Assembly (NCBI RefSeq): GCF_035222485.1
Contig: NC_085923.1
Span: forward strand, 2,418,001-2,482,000
DNA: 64,000 nucleotides
Reading direction: 5' to 3'
Source of the DNA: Podospora pseudoanserina
Lineage: Eukaryota; Ascomycota; Sordariomycetes; Sordariales; Podosporaceae
Positions within the stretch are counted from its first letter, which is position 1. Each line of letters opens with the position of its first letter. The position numbers and the translations under genes were made by a program. The notes under the pieces are model-generated. The model was not told the DNA's origin. It saw nothing but the letters and a program-made list of their open reading frames with translations, and made no database searches. This document shows, piece after piece, positions 20,922 through 40,100 of this stretch.

Positions 20922-23784
20922 TTACAAGCACTGAAAGTACCAATCATTAAGCTTCTGGCACGTCCATGGGGCCTCGCACTCCTTCGGTCCAGTCCAGTTG
21001 ATCCCGCCGCACTGTCCCCACCTCTTCGCACGCTCAGTCGGTTGAGTGATGGGCGCCGAGCTGGTGGTGGTGAATCTGGTGGAAGTGCTGGTGGTGCTGC
21101 TTCTGGTCGAGGTGGAAGACGTACTGGCAGTGGTAACCCTCGAAGAGGTAGAGACAGTCGTAGGCCTGACACTAGTAACCAACGTCGTGCTTGTAGTCGT
21201 AGGGATCACCACGGACGAAGTCGTCGGCACAGCACTCGTCGTCGTAGTAGCATCACACCACTCCTCCTCATCATCGTCGCTATCCTCCCCACCTCCGTTA
21301 CCCGGGTCACCACCCTCCACAACCCCCTTTGCAAACATCACACCCCTCCCATTGGTGCCCACATAAACTTGCCCCTCCACACTGGCACTTCCCACAACCC
21401 TATTCGCACTGATAGCCCCAAATCCTTGCAGCCCCTGGATATCGACCCACGACTCTCCATTATCTGAGCTGGCATACAACCTCGGTCCATTCAAGCCATA
21501 GCCGAAAGCATAAATATTCCACTTCGACCCTCCCTCACCGAGACCGAAGGCGAACTGCTCCGTGTTGGTGATGCTGCCCTCTCCAACCTGGGCGTAGTTG
21601 AGGCCGTAGTCAGTGCTGCGGAGGAGACCGATGTTGGTGGAAACCCAGACTTCACCAGCGACGACGGGGTGGGCGACCATATCCTTGATGGCCACGACAG
21701 TCATGGATGTGGTGCTGCTTCTGGGGTCGACAGCTACTGTCAAGAACGTGGCGCCGCCGTCCAAGCTGCGGTAGAGGGTCCCTTCGAAGCCGGCGTAGAA
21801 GATGGAGTTGTTCCGCTTGTCGGCTGCGATGACGGCGCCCGAGGGGAGGGAGTCGACGGGCGTGAAGACGCCCTCGGCCGAGTCAGCCGAGGGGACGACA
21901 GAGCCGGGGTTGTAGGTGGTTGCGGTGGAGGTGTGGAAGCGGAGGACACCGGCGTTGCCAGAGGACCAGAGGACGGTGGAGGCATCGGCCGAGTAGGCGA
22001 GGGTGCCGCTGTGGTCGGTGTTGCTGGCGCCGTAGTGGGGAGACCAGGTGAGACCGCCGTCGGTAGAGATGGCGATCTGGGGAGAGCCAGGGGAGTTGCC
22101 CACACGGACGACTTGGTTGGGCTTGTTGCCGGCGTAGTCTGTTTACTTGTTAGTGAAGCTCCTGTATGGATGGTCTCTGCCACTTACCAACGTCAGTGGC
22201 ACTGGTCCACATGGGGTTCATCCAGGGGGTCTGAGGAGAAGTCAAGAGATCAGCGGCCTCCTTAAAGGTAAAACCGTTGTTGTCACCAACAGCGGCGAGA
22301 AGCTCGGAACCGCCGGGGGCAGATGCAAGGCCAAGGACAGCCATCTCCTCGATACCGGCAGCAAGAGAGTGGATGGTGATGTTGCGGGTGGTATCCCACT
22401 TGGTCAAATCGTGGCCACCGAAAAGGGTCAAACCAGTGCCGTACAGCCAGTGGTCGCTGTCATGGGGGTTGATCTCGAGGGCCTCAATCATCCATCCCAG
22501 GCGCTTGCTGTCCTGAGAGAGAAAGCCTGTGTTGATCCAGGGTGCTTTATCAGTCTGGAGGATTATTAGTCCGAGGCGAATGGGTTAAAAAAAGACGCAT
22601 AAGCTCACATGAATGCTATAGTACAGGTTCATGTCGGGATACCCAGCCCACTCCCAGAGGGGAGACCAGGTCTCACCAGAGTCGGTAGAACGGAAAAGTT
22701 GGGCGTCCGGCCACCAGGAGTTCAAGCTAGCCACGACAAGCGTGCCGGGCTTCTTCATGTCAAGACCCAAGCCGCCAAAGCCATAGAAGAGATCACCGCC
22801 AGAGACGGGGGTGATGTCCTTCCAGGTGCTAGTGGTGAGGTCGTAGCGGTACACACCGCCAGAAGTACCATCATACGGACCAGCTCCGTCGCTGTAAGTG
22901 AAGTACAAAGCCTTCTCGGTTGGCTGAAGCTTGCACTTGTGAGGGAAGTACTTCGTAGGCTGGCCGGCGACCGGGGCCCAGGTGGCACCAGCATCGTCGG
23001 AAACATAGACGGAAGCAGTGATGTTGTCAGCAGTACCGACGAAGATGCGCGAGGTGGCGCCATTTCTGACGCTCGAGGTCGAATCGAAGGTGACAAAGGT
23101 GAGACCGATCTTGTCTCCGTTGTAACCATAGAGGTCGCTGGGGTCCACGATGTAGGATCCCGCGTTGGTGAAAGAGGTCACCTTGGAGAAGGTGGCACCA
23201 CCGTCGGTACTCTTCCACAGACCATTTCCACTGCGAGCACCAAAGTAGATGATGTTGGAGTTGGCGGGATCGACAGCCAACCTCTCGCCCATACCACGGC
23301 CAGGCATGTTGCCGCCCACCTTGAAAGGCAGGTCGGTAGACACCCACGTGGCTCCCTTGTCGTCACTGCGGATTATGGCGCCCGGGTTGGGATCCCAGTT
23401 TGTGGTGTACATGCCCACCGCCGCATAGACTCTGTTTGGCTCCTGAGGGTCCAGGGCGACAGCATCGATGCCCCAATGGCCCCTATCTCACGAGATGTCA
23501 GATATTTCCGACTCTAAAAACACTCAGTCCCGGAAGACAACCTACCATCTTTCATCAGTGCCAAGGCTATCGGTGATGGGAGTCCAGGAGTCGTCGGGGT
23601 TCAGCCTGTAAAGACCACCAATGTCGGTCCTGGCATAAGCCACCCCAGGAGTAGTCGGGTGAAAGACGATTCCGGGGACGAAGCCACCACCGCCACCAAT
23701 GTTGACATTCTTCCACGAGAACTCGGCGGCAGCAGGAGCAGCCACAGCAGCCACAAGCAGGTGGACGAGCGACGAGACCTTCAT
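20922..23784 (-). CDS. Secreted GH74 xyloglucanase with C-terminal CBM1
   Basis: Four exons, 23784-23546, 23482-22609, 22554-22188 and 22138-20922, have three short GT-AG introns (63, 54 and 49 nt). They join in frame to 898 residues. A signal peptide [20 protein letters not shown] is followed at once by [20 protein letters not shown], the GH74 start. Seven or more Asp-box motifs ([56 protein letters not shown]) mark the two seven-bladed propellers of the family. After a Thr/Ser linker (about residues 780-855) the last 35 residues are a CBM1: [19 protein letters not shown]...WYFQCL, with the usual cysteines and aromatic residues. Family GH74 cleaves the beta-1,4-glucan backbone of xyloglucan. 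The exact mode (endo or reducing-end) cannot be told here. Its neighbour across the divergent promoter is a beta-galactosidase. Confidence 0.95.
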
Positions 23785-24885
23785 GGCCGCAGAGAGGACG
23801 TCGGTTGAAGAAGTGTTGCAGGCGCGCACCGAGCAGAGCCCCAAGCACGTCAACAGAGGCGGGATGCATGGCAGCTAATATATCAACACTTTCTTGCCCT
23901 CCATCCGAGGGATATGGGGCCACTTGGCGGTCCATCGAGGACCATCCGAGGGCTCTGGCCGTCTTCCCGTCGACATTCCGACAGGACGTACCACTTGGTG
24001 CAAATTGAAGCTGTGGTCCAGGACCATGGTTTGTGGTGGAGAGGCCAAAAATACCAACCAACCCCAGCTAGTCCCGCTCGCCAGTCATGATCGAACCTGG
24101 AAATGGACGTTGTCGTCTACCACTCCCGAGTTGCCGTCGATACGACGCTGCTTTAGGCGCACCAGGAGCATCTCCCTCCGTGTTTCCAGGGTGCCCTGGT
24201 GCAGCGGCGAGAATCTGCGGTACAACGGTGGCGGACGGTGCCTCATCGAGATCATCTGGCCGAGAGACGGTGAGCGGACAAGCAGCTGGATCTAGATCCG
24301 GGGGAGCGTGAAATAAGAGAGGTCTGGTGTTGCAAAATGTACGGTTTTCGACAACACATGCGATGGATGGGAGGCAATATCGGCGAGCAGTTTGTATGAA
24401 ACAGATCGAATTATCAAGCCGCAGTACACATGTAAAATAGGCCCAGAATTAAGGACACTTTGAGATGACAGAGTACATGTAAGATGACGGAAGTTGGCGA
24501 GTGGTGGTGATGATGGTTGAATGAGGGAGAAACGCACAACCCTAACCCGCAGGCCATGGCCGCCAAGACTGTGGTTCACATGAAGCATCCCCCGCATTTG
24601 CTGCTTCCCCAGATTGATCAAGGTGTGGGGCAATGGTTGCAGGTGCCAGGTGACCTGAATCGTGCTTCCTTCCTCGGACAAACCCGTTGGAGGACAACAG
24701 CTTCTTCCAGTGACAAGCTCGAGATGTGACCTCCGTTCCCCTCTGTCGTCATTCAACTGAGTCCTTTGCCATCGTCTCTTTGTTCTCCTTTTGCATGACT
24801 CCATAAGATACTCAACGTCCACTGTTCCTTGGCTTCCATCCCCCACATCGAATGCCCGGTGCATCTTGACGAGGCAATTGCTCCG
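23785..24885. promoter_or_regulatory. Divergent region between xyloglucanase and beta-galactosidase genes
   Basis: 1.1 kb. The degenerate CreA-type hexamer SYGGRG fits at several spots, for example GTGGAG near 24034, CCCCAG (reverse) near 24063 and CCGGGG at 24299-24304. Such sites are frequent by chance, so they are weak support for carbon repression. No clear open frame of its own is seen. Confidence 0.35.
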
Positions 24886-28179
<3,294 letters not shown>

Positions 28180-28996
28180 GGTGGTTGGAGGGATATGTGC
28201 TGGTGAAGGGTGATTATCCTTAGTATTTATGGTTCAAGATGAAGGTGGGGCGAAGGTATTTGATCGGGGAGATGTAGATTCATTCCTTGTTTAGTCTTAC
28301 CAAAGTCCTTTTAGGTACATGTGTGTCGAAATGTCTGGTTTGATGCTTCTTACGAGGCTCTGAGATGCTGATGTGCTCGATGTTATCATCTAGGTCAGCC
28401 TTTGATCCAATCTATGGAGCCCTTGCCCCAATGTTGTTCACCATCATGGCCAGCACCCATCGACCGCTCCTGCGTCGCTTGTTATCGCCATTCTTTTTAC
28501 TTGCCTTTCGCCGTGACGGGTGTTATTAAGGGTAATCTCTCCAAGCTCGCTTCACGACCGGGGCCCATTGGAAGCAACTTCTCGACTGAAGCATCGAAGC
28601 ATCATAGCATCATAGCATCATGGAACAATGATGGAGGTCAGTGGTGTGGAGATTAGGGGGAGGTTGTCGTCAGTCATCGGTGGCAAAATGGATCAGCTGA
28701 GAGACACGTAGCGACTCCAAGAACAAACATGTTGCCCAACAGCAATCGTCGCGAAGGGATCAAAGGACAAGTCTGGACACAATTTCAATTATGCATAGGC
28801 ATTCTCACTTGCAATCGGGCCAAAAGGTAATAAACCAAAACGTGATAATTTATTGCAACACAGCCTTCTTTTGAGGCATGGATTATGATGGTCATGTGCT
28901 TAGATGAACCCAAAAAAACCATTGGCTGCCATGTCGGTCAACCACCCATAACGCTGAACGCCTCATTCATATCCCAGATGCATAACCATAACCCGC
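28180..28996. other. Convergent 3' intergenic region
   Basis: About 800 bp. Short CATCATAG direct repeats at about 28596-28622; otherwise nothing is seen. Confidence 0.4.
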
Positions 28997-32318
<3,322 letters not shown>

Positions 32319-32906
32319 ATGAAGACCAACACCCCCCTCCTCCTCACCCTCGCCCTCTCCCTCGCTTCCTTTTCGGTCGCCACCCCCGTCCCGTCTTCCC
32401 ACTCCAGTATCAACCGCCGCTCCGGCGCCCCTGCTCATCCCAGGCACATCACCCCTTCCCTCTCCAAGCGCGCCCAACGCGGCTCCTCGGAAGCCGCCGA
32501 TCCCACATATCAACAACCGGCCGGGCCCCTTTCTGATGGGTCTTCCCCCCGTTCTTCACCCATGCAGGTCGACTCGGGGAGCGACCGCTCTCCCTCCCCT
32601 CAGCAGCCGCAACATGATTCCGATATGGACGCCGAGGGCGAGACGGATTCCGAAGCCGACGCCATTGGCGAGACAGATTCTGAGGCGGATGCCATTGGTG
32701 AGACAGATTCCGAGGCAGATGCCATCGGCGAGACAGATTCAGAGGCGGACGCTATCGGCGAGACTGATTCCGAGGCGGACGCTATCGGGAGCCCGGATTC
32801 GAATTATGTCGCTCCCTCTGGTGGTGCCGGAAGGGGGGATGGAGGGCAGGGCAGGGGCGGTGCGCAGGGGCAGGGAGCCGGGAGAGGACGGGGGACGAAT
32901 GCTTAA
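32319..32906 (+). CDS. Putative secreted protein with five identical acidic 10-residue repeats
   Basis: Single exon, 195 residues. The N-terminus MKTNTPLLLTLALSLASFSVA is a good signal peptide. Dibasic sites follow at NRR (33-34) and SKR (50-51), the second of which fits a Kex2-type cut before AQRG. A Ser/Pro-rich segment (60-100) leads to five tandem copies of GETDSEADAI at residues 107-156. The tail (165-195) is rich in Gly, Arg and Gln with no cysteine anywhere. All differences among the five DNA units are silent. I do not recognise a family. The signal and Kex2 site suggest a secreted or wall protein, while the RG-rich tail would also fit nucleic-acid binding. Both are inference. Confidence 0.75.
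   Translation: MKTNTPLLLTLALSLASFSVATPVPSSHSSINRRSGAPAHPRHITPSLSKRAQRGSSEAADPTYQQPAGPLSDGSSPRSSPMQVDSGSDRSPSPQQPQHDSDMDAEGETDSEADAIGETDSEADAIGETDSEADAIGETDSEADAIGETDSEADAIGSPDSNYVAPSGGAGRGDGGQGRGGAQGQGAGRGRGTNA
32637..32786 (+). repeat. 30-bp coding minisatellite, five units
   Basis: Five contiguous 30-bp units, each encoding GETDSEADAI. Units differ from each other at several third codon positions only. Confidence 0.92.
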
Positions 32907-34541
32907 GCTTTAAGTTAATGTGGTTGATAGTTGAGGTGGGGGTTGAAGTAAAGGGTGGATTGGGGGATTGGTATGAACCGTACTAAGGCTGGTACCCAGT
33001 ACTGGATAGCTGGATAGGCTGAATAACACGCTCCTTTACCCTCTCGACATTGTTTGTTTACAGTTAGTGTGAACCTGATCATGTCTATGCATATCACGCA
33101 ACTATGCCTTAATATCAGCTACCTTACCTGCCCACGAACCCTAACCCTTCATTAAACACCCCCCCTTGACCCCCCTTTGGTTCAACCTCAACCACACCCA
33201 TCAAGACCCTCATTCTTGGTCTCCAGAATCGGAAACACACAATGACCGAGATAAATTCTAGTCAAGCCCAGTTTCTGCAGCATGATCGGGCGATTACTAA
33301 CGTTTGCCAATACTTCAAGCCGCACCCGTCATTTTGCAGGCGTGGATGCGGCGGTGGGATCCTGCTAGTGTATGTTGTACAGTAAGGCGGGATGGACGGC
33401 GAGGCTAAAAAGGTTCGGAGGGGTGAGGTAGATACGACACCTTGTCACTGCTCAGTCAGTGAATGAGTGTGCCTCGCTCTTACCTATTCCTCCCCCTCGA
33501 CCACCCCCCCAATGAGTAAAATCGGGGGCAGCGTTGGCTTCAGGCCCTCTTATGCTGAACACCGCCTTCAAGTCACCATCATCACCAAGAGCGCATGGAA
33601 ATAGTTTGATCAATACCAAAATTCACATTGTCCCATTGTCCCATTTCACATACCACATCACATCACATCACATCTTCATCTCTATATGGCTTATCATCCC
33701 CAGCAGCACATCTCCCCCCATCTACCTCACTTGCGCGAAGCAGATCTTGGTACCAAAAATTTAAACCTCTTATCTTTCCATTCATCATCTCCTCTTTTGA
33801 AAAAACATCAGCTACATATCTTCACCCTCGTCCTGCCACACTTCCATCAACTATTCAACCGCCCCCTTTGGAAACCCCCTTGAAACTCCCAAACTCCCTC
33901 CCACACCTGCCCATTTTCTTCTTCTCTTCCTCCCAGTAATAGCAGTTCGCTCTTGTGCTCGCTTGCAAGCATGTCATTGTTGGGGAGGGGACGGGGGGAA
34001 ACTCATCGCAATTGGTTCATGATGTGCGCCCCGTCGTATTGAATGTTGTTGTTGTGATTAACTTAATTCGATCGCATTGAGGAGGAGTCATTTCCGTTAT
34101 AAAAAAATCGAATGAAAAAAAAAAGATGTAGAGTCATAATCGCATTGCGTTGTGTTCGTTTCCGCATCCGCAGGGCCTTTCTCTAAAAGACAGTAAAGAA
34201 GTTTTGTGAAGAAAGTTTCGTTCGTGAGAATGAGAGTAACGTCGTTTTGCCCGTGCCGTCGTGAAAAAAATAGTTGGAAGCGTAAGGGTGTTGTTGACAT
34301 GAGTTAACAGAAAGCCAGTACAAAAAAGCAATAAACGCCGTCGCTTAGCTTGAGAAGAACCCCCAAAGAAAATCATCAGATGAAAAAACAGGAAAAACAA
34401 CACCAAAAGCAAAAAACCACATGTAAGATCCGGATCAACCACCGCAGATGTTGGTATCGTGATGGCATGATGGGACGCTTTTGTCCATGCTGAGACGATG
34501 CTGGAACGTTTTTTGTGCGTGTTCAAAAGGCAGAACGTCAC
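32907..34541. other. Convergent intergenic region, 1.6 kb
   Basis: Holds a short CACAT repeat (33650-33675) and A/T tracts near 34105-34125. Open frames have no protein-like features. Nothing else is seen. Confidence 0.4.
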
Positions 34542-37124
34542 TTAGTTGGCACGGATGACGAGCTTTGAGAGGAGCTTGTTTGATAATGAATCAAAGTCAT
34601 AACGGTCAAACTTGGAGTCCGCACGCGTCCGGAGGTAAGACTCTGTGGAATCAAGTTAGTCTTCTGTGTCACGGATATAAAAGATAGGGGTATTCTCACC
34701 ATGCTTGATGACGTGCTGTCTGACTTCGGTCATGGCGTCACAGACCGCAGGGTTGTTATTCAAGAGCTGACCGTGTCTCCGGGTGTCCCACTCAGTGAAT
34801 GATGGAAGCTTCTGGGAGATGGCGTGGAAAAGACCAACAATGACACCCACTGGGACAGTCTCCATGTCGGTGCAGAACTTCTCAACAGCAACTGGATCCG
34901 GCACGCGGTAGTGGCAGTCAAACTGGATCTCCTCCCAGACGGCAAGAAGGATGGAAGCGAGCATGAAGATGGTTGGCCAGTTCTTCAAGCGCTCACCACT
35001 GTACACGCTAGAGTAAAGCGCAGAGAGTTCCTCCAGAACATCTTTCTGAAGCTCACGCCACAAATCGGCCATGGCGCACTTGATCTGGAAGTTGATCATG
35101 ACAGGGGCCACAACCTTTCCATAGTACTTTGAGTCCTCGTCATCAATCTGACCCTCCATAGCAGCCTCGGTTTGTGGTTGCTCGATCATGGTGATGTGAA
35201 GGGTGAGGTTGTAAGCCACAACAAGCTTGAGAGCCTTGCGAATGACGGGCGATCTTTCCTTGGCGTAGTAGCGGTATGCGGTCTTGAAGATGTCGGTGAT
35301 GAAAGGAGTGCCCTCAAAGTGGTCGTCAATGAATCTTTCGAAGCCCTCGTCAATGTGCTTGTCAAGGTATTCAGAGAGAGCCTCAGACGAGATACCCTCC
35401 TGGCCAACATCAAGGTGCTCCGTGCGGATGTCAAACTCAATAGGTTCTTGATCGGTCAAAGTCGACTCAACCCAGTCAACCTGGAAGCAGCTGTCATCAG
35501 CCACATACACCTCGCGGACCATAACTGGAAGAGCAAAGCCATAGCCATGGGTGATCCACATGAGGGTCTCCTTTTGAGCGAAACCCTTGACGTTGAAAAC
35601 CGACATTCCACGGCCAAGATGACGCTCGTAATCAGCCTTCCAGTCCTTCATGAAATAGCCGATATCCTTGATGTCAATACGAGTGCAAGGAACTTGCCAG
35701 AGACGCGCGTGAGATGGCTGGCAACCAGCACAAGGTTCGCCCTTGTCACAGGTCTTCTTGAGGAACTTGCAGCGAAGGCAAGCGCGAAGCTTCCTAATTT
35801 CACTGGCCTGCTTGCGTTGCTCAGGAAGCAAAGGCCCACGACGCCTGCCAACCTTCTTCTCGCCCGTCCCATCCTTCTTGCCGGTTGACGTTCTCCGAAT
35901 TACCGACTTGGTGGCCTTGGCAATGGGGCTCTTTCTTGTCCCAGAGTTTCTTCTGGCGGGAGGTGAGACGGACCCAGCTCCGCTACCGCTGGCAACTGGT
36001 CTGCTGGTGGCGGCGACGGTCTTGATAGACATGGGGGCAACAGCAGCGGCTGGACTGATCAGTTCGGTTGATGTGGGCTGATGAGGGTGATGTTGCTGGT
36101 GGCTGTGCTGGTGGTTGTGCTGGTGATGATGGTGGTGGTCACCAGGGGGACAGTTTCGGTGGTTCGATGATGGGTCTACATAGCTGTCGGAACCAGGCGA
36201 GTAAGGGGAATATGGTGGGAAGGAGACCTCTTCGTAGCTGCCAAACTCGAGAGAGTTTCTGTCAGATGTAGATGACCCCGACTCGCTGCGCAAGTGCAGG
36301 GTTTGACTTGGGTTGAAAATTGCAGCGTTTTGGGTGTAGTTCGGAAACATCGGGTCAACTGTTGTCCACCCGTTGTCGCTGCTGCCACCAAGCGACAAAA
36401 CCTCCAAGTATGTCCCCGTGGGCGAATGGCTTCCCAGACTGCTTGTCACGCCCCGTGGAAGACCGTCGGGGTGGAAACCAATGGGCTCAAAATCCTGCCA
36501 GTTTGCCATGCCAGAGGTCCCCCACTGCAATGCCTGGGAGCCGTCGTCGACTGGTGAAATGGCAAACGCGGGCTCCAACTGTAACCCTTGATTCTCCAAG
36601 CCCTGAGTGGTCGCTGGAAGATACTCGATGGCGCCCTGCTGAAAGCCGGTCATGAAAGGGTTGAAGTGCATCAAAGCCGAGTCCTGGATAAACTGAGAAA
36701 GATCAGTAGTCGCTTGCTGGGTGGGAAGAGGCCAGTCCGAGATGAGACCTGTTGGGTTCTGGTGGGCAGCTGTGTGGTATGGGGAGTGCTGCTGTTGAAG
36801 AGGGCTCGACATGGCGCTCTGGTGAGTCGGTGAATGGGCACTGTGGTCATCGGGCGATGAAGCTGCTCCACTGGCAGAGTTGGGAGAGTGAACCGACACA
36901 GGCGCGCTCATGGTGCCGGTGAGGTCAAGTGGAAGCCAGCTCGTAACTGGGCTCAGGCTTTGACGACTTGACTGGGACATGGTTGTCAAGGCGGTGGAGG
37001 TGATGTTCTGGAGAGGAGCGGAGGAGGAGACGGCAGTGGTATAGGAGTAGCGGTCGCGATGATCATATCTGAGCTGCTCCAGCAAAGGGTCCCCCCCAAC
37101 AGTGTTGTTGAACTCGAAGTTCAT
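34542..37124 (-). CDS. Zinc-cluster (Zn2Cys6-like) transcription regulator
   Basis: Exon 1 (37124-34700) and a 101-nt last exon (34642-34542) are joined over a 57-nt intron (GTGAGA...CACAG), giving 841 residues. The first 320 residues are Ser/Pro/Gln-rich and disordered, and a His-rich stretch lies near 320-350. A basic segment (GRRRGPLLPEQRKQ) leads into LRACLRCKFLKKTCDKGEPC followed by AGCQPSHARLWQVPCTR at about 445-480. The cysteine spacing is C-x2-C-x6-C-x5-C-x2-C-x11-C, a Zn2Cys6 pattern with a longer last loop than the usual 6-8 residues. The C-terminal half has FERFIDDHFEGTPFITDIF and ends ESYLRTRADSKFDRYDFDSL, a domain I associate with a conserved fungal family of unknown target. DNA binding and a nuclear role are inferred from the cluster. 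It has a 4.2 kb upstream region. Confidence 0.85.
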
Positions 37125-40100
37125 GGTGGCTAATCAGAAGCGGAACCAGGAACCAGAAATTGTAAAAGAGAGGTTGGCAAAGAGGGGATTGGAGGTTGTT
37201 CGGATGGAATTGTAGCGTGAGTGCCAGGGGCGGGCGTGGACAGACCGCCACCGCTCTTTCTTTTTGGGCGTATCAATATTTGTCGGTCAGGAAAGGTTCA
37301 TGTCATAACAAGCATCAAGCGCGGCTTGTCGTTCCTCTGCTGTACTCGTGGTCTCTCGAAGACTCCCAGTCGTAACGTCGTGACAAAGAGGAGAGGTGAG
37401 GCTGGTAGAGGACGAGAAGCTTGTGAAGGCCGAGTATGAGTGCTGCACGGCCTTATCGTCCTTTGGGTCCAGTCCTGTCCTGTCCTTGGGAGCCAGAGGG
37501 TGTTTGTTGGTGGTTGTCTTTGGGGAGTTGCAGGAAGAGGAGGGACCACCACCAAGACAAGACCAGTGGCTCGTTCTCCCTCTTCTCACTTCTCTTCTCA
37601 CGCAACCCGCTCCACAGCAGTCCGTTGAAGAGGCGGTGAGCATGCATCGACCCCCGGTCCCGTCGGCGATGCTAATTGGGTGGGTCGTGCACGGATAAGG
37701 TGGGCACAAGTTCAAGTGCCGGCCAATCATTGAGGCGCTAAACCTGGTTGACAGTGGGCTGCTGCCAGCACCACTCCGTCCTGTCAACCCCCTCCCGCAC
37801 TGTACAGGGACCTCCTCGCCTTGCCAAGAGCCTGGATCCCCAACCCCTCACCCAGCTGCCAGCTCCAGACATCTCAGAGTTTGTCCAAGATGGTGCGAGG
37901 TCCACAGAACCCTGAAGGGATCGAAGGGACGGGGAACGGGACGGGATAGCTAAGCGTATGGACCATGCTGACCACCCTATGCCTAGGAGATGACGCTCAC
38001 GATATCGAGAGGAAAGCAAGACATACATATCCCGTACGCCAGCACAGCCATTGATATTGATGATCAGTTTGCTCTCGCAGATCCCAAGAGGCTGGCTGCC
38101 CAGGTGCCCAGCCGAACCAGTCGATATCCAGGTCGGAGTTTTCTTTTGGTGCTTGCGCTATCGACAAGACCGGCTTTCCAGCATCAGGTGTCGCCCATAT
38201 GGTCTTGTGGGCCCGGCGGCTTGGCCCGTTGAGCCATCTGCCATGGACGTCGAACAACCTGTCACTGACAGACAGCCTTCGGACGCTCATCAGCAAGGCA
38301 GGGCTCCAGCACAGCATCACGACTCCTATGCACTGCAACAAGCAGTGGTGGCAAGTAACGATGCAAACGTGCTATCTCGGCTTCTACCGAATCAATTCTC
38401 TCCTTGATGGCCCGGACTGGCGGCTACTCTCTTTCTCCCCGGCGCTGTGCTGCGATATGAGAGCATTCCAGATGGCTTTCATGCTGCCATCCGCCTCGTC
38501 ATACCCTTCGCCCGGCTTTGGCTGAATTCTCTTGCTCGTCTTCCCAGCATGGTTGTTTCATGTCATCGGTGAGACCCCGCGCCCGCCGCTGGCCCATTGA
38601 GACATTCTCAGGCTTCCATGTCAGTTCACTGGACTGGCATAAAACTGCTGGATTTTCAGGCGAAGCGAGTCCGGTGAGCCCCCGGACGCAAGGGAAGAGG
38701 GGATTACAGCAGGCAGTGGGCGATTACTTATCGTTGGCATGCGCCTCGTCATGTCCAAGGTGGTGCGTGGCTCCTAATAGTTCTGTACAACATCTCGTGG
38801 CATGAGGACACCATGAGGCACAAGCACAAGTCTGCGGCCATGCCAATTGCCAGCTGCCAGAGATATCCCACAGGAAGTACAGACACAGTGAGAAGTCGGT
38901 CCCGTGTCGTATGCAGCACTGCGGCGCGATTCGGGCCCAATGGTAGCATTCGGCTCTGATGGCGAGTGTTGAATTGATGATGGATGGTGGACGGTCATGA
39001 GGGTTGCTGGTCAGGGCACAGCGAAGTCCTTGCAGGGGCCAATCGTTGATCCACGCCGTTTCCCCACGCTTATCTGATCTGCCCAGTGCGGGCGCGGGGC
39101 CCCCAGCTCTTCTCTCAAACACCTTGGACCCTGAATTGACTTCAAGGCCGTTGGGGGCTTTGATATCAAAGTTCAAAAGGGATTGGATCGTGATACCCCG
39201 AACAATCCTGTGCCAACATGGACTTTGGGAATATTCAACAAACATTCCATACAGGGGATAACCGTTCCTTCTCGCCAGAACCCTCGTCGACCCCTTTGCT
39301 ATCCTGGTCAGCGACATGGGCCCCTCTCGCCAAACGTCCTCACCTCGACGCCGGGGATCAGCATCCGGCCCAGGGTTATCGGAAGAGGCGTTGAACGAGG
39401 CCGGCTCGCGACCTCATCACTCCATACAAAGGCAGCAGAAACGATAAGTTCAAGCCACGTTTCTGACGATCGCCCATGCTTTGTCTTCAAAAAGAAAATA
39501 AAACCCATGCTCGGTCGAGAACCTCCTCCTCTTTCTGAACTCCACACCAGCCCCCACGAACCGAAAAACTCCGGAAGGGGGTTCTGGTTCGGAATTCTTT
39601 CCACTGATCTCCAGTGACCTGCTCCGTGCTCTCCTGTAGAGTTACGCTGAAGTCAACTCTGACACAGGAGACAATGGACATCCTTTGACCGCTGAGGCTT
39701 GGGATCAGTGCTCATGGGATTCTTGTGCCATATCCGCCACAACTCCTGTCCAACACATACATATGCGTCTAGAAAGGGGAAACCGCACCCTGGCCACATG
39801 GCCCGCCGGTTTTGGACAAGCGATAGGAAGAGGATCAGCCACACTCCCACACGACTCCGACCGCGAGACGCCGAGCAAGCGCTTGTTCTGTCCCACAAGC
39901 ACCCAATATCTTTTCGAGGGACGAAGTCGATGCTAATGGTGCATTTTGAGCCAAATCAGGAAATCCCCCTATTGTTTCTTGTGCTTCCAAAAGGAGGGGT
40001 TGCAGCAAAGGTGTGGGTGTTTGACGGCCGGCAACTGTCTACCGGAGGGATACCCGGGCCACCCCTGACCGATCTATCCGGATCTGTGCCATCGGCCGGA

